This document shows, in pieces, positions 62,317-64,000 of a DNA stretch of 64,000 nt. Within the stretch, counting starts at the first letter, position 1. The number at the start of each line of letters is the position of its first letter. The notes under the pieces are model-generated. The model made no database searches. It had not been told where the DNA came from and was given only the letters and a program-made list of their open reading frames with translations. The DNA lies in contig CAZELP010000001.1 of the NCBI GenBank assembly GCA_964513205.1, forward strand, positions 1 to 64,000. Reading direction: 5' to 3'. The position numbers and the translations under genes are program-made. The DNA comes from JAGVJT01 sp964513205 (GTDB lineage: Bacteria > Pseudomonadota > Gammaproteobacteria > Legionellales > Legionellaceae).

Positions 62317-62922
62317 ATGAACATCAAAGAACGTTTTAGAGGTTATTTACCCGTTGTAATCGATGTTGAAACGGGTGGTCTCGATCCTAAAAAACATGCA
62401 CTACTTGAAATAGGCATGACCCTGATTAAATTAAATCAAGAGTGTTTTTTTGAGCCTGGGGAATCTTTTTTTGAACATATCATGCCATTTGAGGGGGCAG
62501 AGCTCGATCCTGTGTCACTCGCCTTTAATCAAATCGATCCCTATCAGCCGCTTCGATTTGCTGTTGATGAAAAAACCGGACTAGAGCGTTTGTTTAAGCT
62601 GATCCGATCTGAGCTAAAACAAACTCGCTGCCAGAGGGCTGTTTTAGTGGGTCACAATGCGTGGTTCGATTTACTTTTCTTGAATGAAGCCATTCAACGC
62701 ACCAGCCTAAAATCACCTTTTCATGCATTTACATGCTTTGATACAGCCACGCTCAGTGCGGTATTTTACGGGCAGACGGTTCTTGCAAAAGCCGCAATGG
62801 CATCAAAAGTTGACTTTGATACAGCAGAGGCACATTCGGCTCTTTATGATGCTCAAAAGACAGCTGAGCTTTTTTGCAATATATTAAACGAACAAAAAAA
62901 CATCCCTCCTTTCTCAGAATAA
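62317..62922 (+). CDS. rnt: Ribonuclease T
   Basis: This 201-residue DEDD 3'-5' exoribonuclease matures tRNA and other stable RNA 3' ends. V-I-D-V-E-T-G-G-L-D (about 13-22), H-N-A-W-F-D-L-L-F-L (about 112-121) and H-S-A-L-Y-D-A motifs are intact. The start at ATG 62317 follows the pyrC stop by one base. Its last codons form part of a terminator hairpin for the opposite strand. Confidence 0.95.
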   Translation: MNIKERFRGYLPVVIDVETGGLDPKKHALLEIGMTLIKLNQECFFEPGESFFEHIMPFEGAELDPVSLAFNQIDPYQPLRFAVDEKTGLERLFKLIRSELKQTRCQRAVLVGHNAWFDLLFLNEAIQRTSLKSPFHAFTCFDTATLSAVFYGQTVLAKAAMASKVDFDTAEAHSALYDAQKTAELFCNILNEQKNIPPFSE

Positions 62923-62933
62923 AAAGGAGGGAT
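62894..62933 (-). terminator. Intrinsic terminator of the grxD-peroxiredoxin transcript
   Basis: The arms ATCCCTCCTTT (62902-62912) and AAAGGAGGGAT (62923-62933) pair over 11 bases with a ten-base loop. On the minus strand the stem is followed by a run of seven T (62900-62894). It starts nine bases after the peroxiredoxin stop and overlaps the last codons of rnt. Confidence 0.85.
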
Positions 62934-62941
62934 AAAAGGCA

Positions 62942-63547
62942 TTATAAATCTTTTGCATGCTCAGCAAGATATGCCGCAACACCTTGTGGAGAGGCTTTCA
63001 TTCCGCTCTTGCCTTTTTGCCAACCAGCAGGACAAACTTCTCCATGCGTGTCGAAAAATTGCACCGCATCAATAAGACGTAAGATCTCATCTACACTACG
63101 ACCAATTGGTAAATCATTGACAATTTGTGAACGAACAACACCATTGGCATCAATAATAAATGCACCGCGGAGTGCGACACCAGCTACAGGATGCTCAACT
63201 CCATAAGACTTACAGATTGCATGTGTAATATCTGCAGCTAAAGTATACTCCACAGGACCAATACCGCCGGCCTCGATGGGCGTATTACGGTAAGCATTGT
63301 GTGTAAAGTGTGAATCGACAGAAACCGCAACAACCTCAACCCCACGCTCTTTAAAAGCGCTCATACGATGGTTGACCGCAATCAACTCAGAGGGACAAAC
63401 AAAAGTAAAATCCAACGGATAAAAGAAAACAAGTCCGTACTTGCCCTTAATGTGCTCATGTAAATTGAATTTATCAACGATTTGACCATTTCCAAGTACA
63501 GCAGGTACTGTGAAATCAGGCGCTTTATGACCGACTAATACACTCAT
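62942..63547 (-). CDS. 2-Cys peroxiredoxin (AhpC/Prx1 type)
   Basis: This 201-residue thiol peroxidase has the peroxidatic Cys in F-T-F-V-C-P-S-E-L (about 47-55) and the resolving Cys in G-E-V-C-P-A-G-W (about 167-174). It reduces hydrogen peroxide and organic peroxides, using thioredoxin or AhpF/AhpD; no partner is encoded here. The start is ATG 63547 with GGAGAG upstream. It follows grxD by 20 bases and is followed by a strong terminator. Confidence 0.93.
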   Translation of the reverse strand: MSVLVGHKAPDFTVPAVLGNGQIVDKFNLHEHIKGKYGLVFFYPLDFTFVCPSELIAVNHRMSAFKERGVEVVAVSVDSHFTHNAYRNTPIEAGGIGPVEYTLAADITHAICKSYGVEHPVAGVALRGAFIIDANGVVRSQIVNDLPIGRSVDEILRLIDAVQFFDTHGEVCPAGWQKGKSGMKASPQGVAAYLAEHAKDL

Positions 63548-63567
63548 TTTTCTCTCCAAAATCAATA

Positions 63568-63885
63568 TTATTTTTTGAAAGCTTCACGCAATAACGGCTC
63601 GAGCTCTCCCTGTTCATACATTTCAGCGATAATGTCAGAACCGCCAATTAATTCCCCATTGACATACAATTGTGGAAACGTAGGCCAATTGGCAATTTGT
63701 GGCAAAGTTTGTCTAATCTCTGGATTTGCCAATACATCAATATAAGCAAAATCAACCCCACACGCGCTAATACACTGAACAGCTCGAGCAGAAAAACCAC
63801 ATTGTGGAAATTTTGGGCTGCCTTTCATATAAAGGATGATTGCATTATCAGCAATTTGTTGTTTAATTTGCGTAATAATATCCAC
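63568..63885 (-). CDS. grxD: Monothiol glutaredoxin GrxD (Grx4)
   Basis: This 105-residue thioredoxin-fold protein has the monothiol C-G-F-S active site (about residues 29-32), K-G-S-P-K-F-P-Q preceding it, W-P-T-F-P-Q-L-Y and G-G-S-D-I motifs. Such proteins bind and transfer 2Fe-2S clusters with glutathione. It is the first gene of a grxD-peroxiredoxin operon. The 115 bases to its right, up to the window end, hold only its upstream region. Confidence 0.95.
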   Translation of the reverse strand: MDIITQIKQQIADNAIILYMKGSPKFPQCGFSARAVQCISACGVDFAYIDVLANPEIRQTLPQIANWPTFPQLYVNGELIGGSDIIAEMYEQGELEPLLREAFKK

Positions 63886-64000
63886 GATATTCCTCTCAAC
63901 GACTTTTAATCAGAAGAAGGAGTATACGTCATTTTCTTTCATCGTTGAATCATCAAATGCGCTTTCGCTTGTATTTAACCGATTGTCATCTCAACAAAAA

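Overview
The window is a 64 kb chromosomal contig segment from a gammaproteobacterium, most probably of the order Legionellales (Legionella/Coxiella/Aquicella-like). The evidence is a low GC content by eye, a split glycine decarboxylase (gcvPA/gcvPB), a stand-alone rnfB next to nth, an RMD1/DUF155 protein, an EnhB-like secreted protein, several large membrane/coiled-coil proteins of unknown family, and otherwise gammaproteobacterial gene order (rho, ubiD-fre, yraN-diaA-dolP, mnmG-rsmG-parA-parB, rppH-ptsP-lgt-thyA, rnr-rlmB, sodB/rnt/grxD). This assignment is inference; no rRNA gene is present. One assembly gap (100 N) lies inside ptsP.

Layout. 1-4.3 kb is an accessory edge: a truncated pentapeptide-repeat gene, a small P-loop kinase-like gene, a 3' fragment of tRNA-Thr(CGU) that looks like an attachment-site scar, and a minus-strand operon for three exported proteins (beta-barrel-like protein, GH18 chitinase-like protein, DUF1566 protein). 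4.4-7.8 kb is a compact divergent cluster with all activities expected for decaprenyl-phosphoryl-arabinose synthesis (UbiA-type phosphoribosyltransferase, PAP2-like phosphatase, DprE1-like oxidase, DprE2-like reductase). 7.9-15.2 kb holds an ABC-F ATPase, serS, a Spy-like periplasmic protein, and a rho-ubiD-fre-small membrane protein run with TAATG stop/start overlaps. 15.2-18.2 kb is an anion-type ABC transporter, and 18.4-22.7 kb the glycine cleavage operon gcvT-H-PA-PB followed by a small HTH-like gene. 23-26 kb has two GNAT genes and an RMD1 protein.

25.8-32.1 kb is a long minus-strand operon-like run, mnmG-rsmG-parA-parB-yraN-diaA-two BON lipoproteins, joining tRNA modification, chromosome partitioning, replication-initiation control and outer-membrane maintenance. 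It is preceded by an unknown 613-residue membrane protein. 34.2-45.2 kb has a small Ala/Glu-repeat membrane protein, ubiX, metG-rnfB-nth, glmU, an asparaginase and rppH-ptsP-lgt-thyA. 45.2-47.4 kb contains a PAS-GGDEF protein and an exported papain-like protease.

47.4-52.5 kb is a tightly overlapped five-gene minus-strand operon: an exported retropepsin-like protein, an inactive transglutaminase-like/multi-TM protein, an ATP-grasp ligase-like protein, a Stealth-type sugar-phosphate transferase and a family 4-type glycosyltransferase. It is the strongest candidate for an incompletely described envelope-modification system. 52.7-56.4 kb has a second large membrane/coiled-coil protein that resembles the 613-residue one in one block, a DUF4254 protein and the EnhB-like protein. 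56.4-64 kb returns to housekeeping: rnr-rlmB, argD, sodB, pyrC-rnt, a 2-Cys peroxiredoxin and grxD. I saw no rRNA, no intact tRNA, no CRISPR array and no intact transposase.
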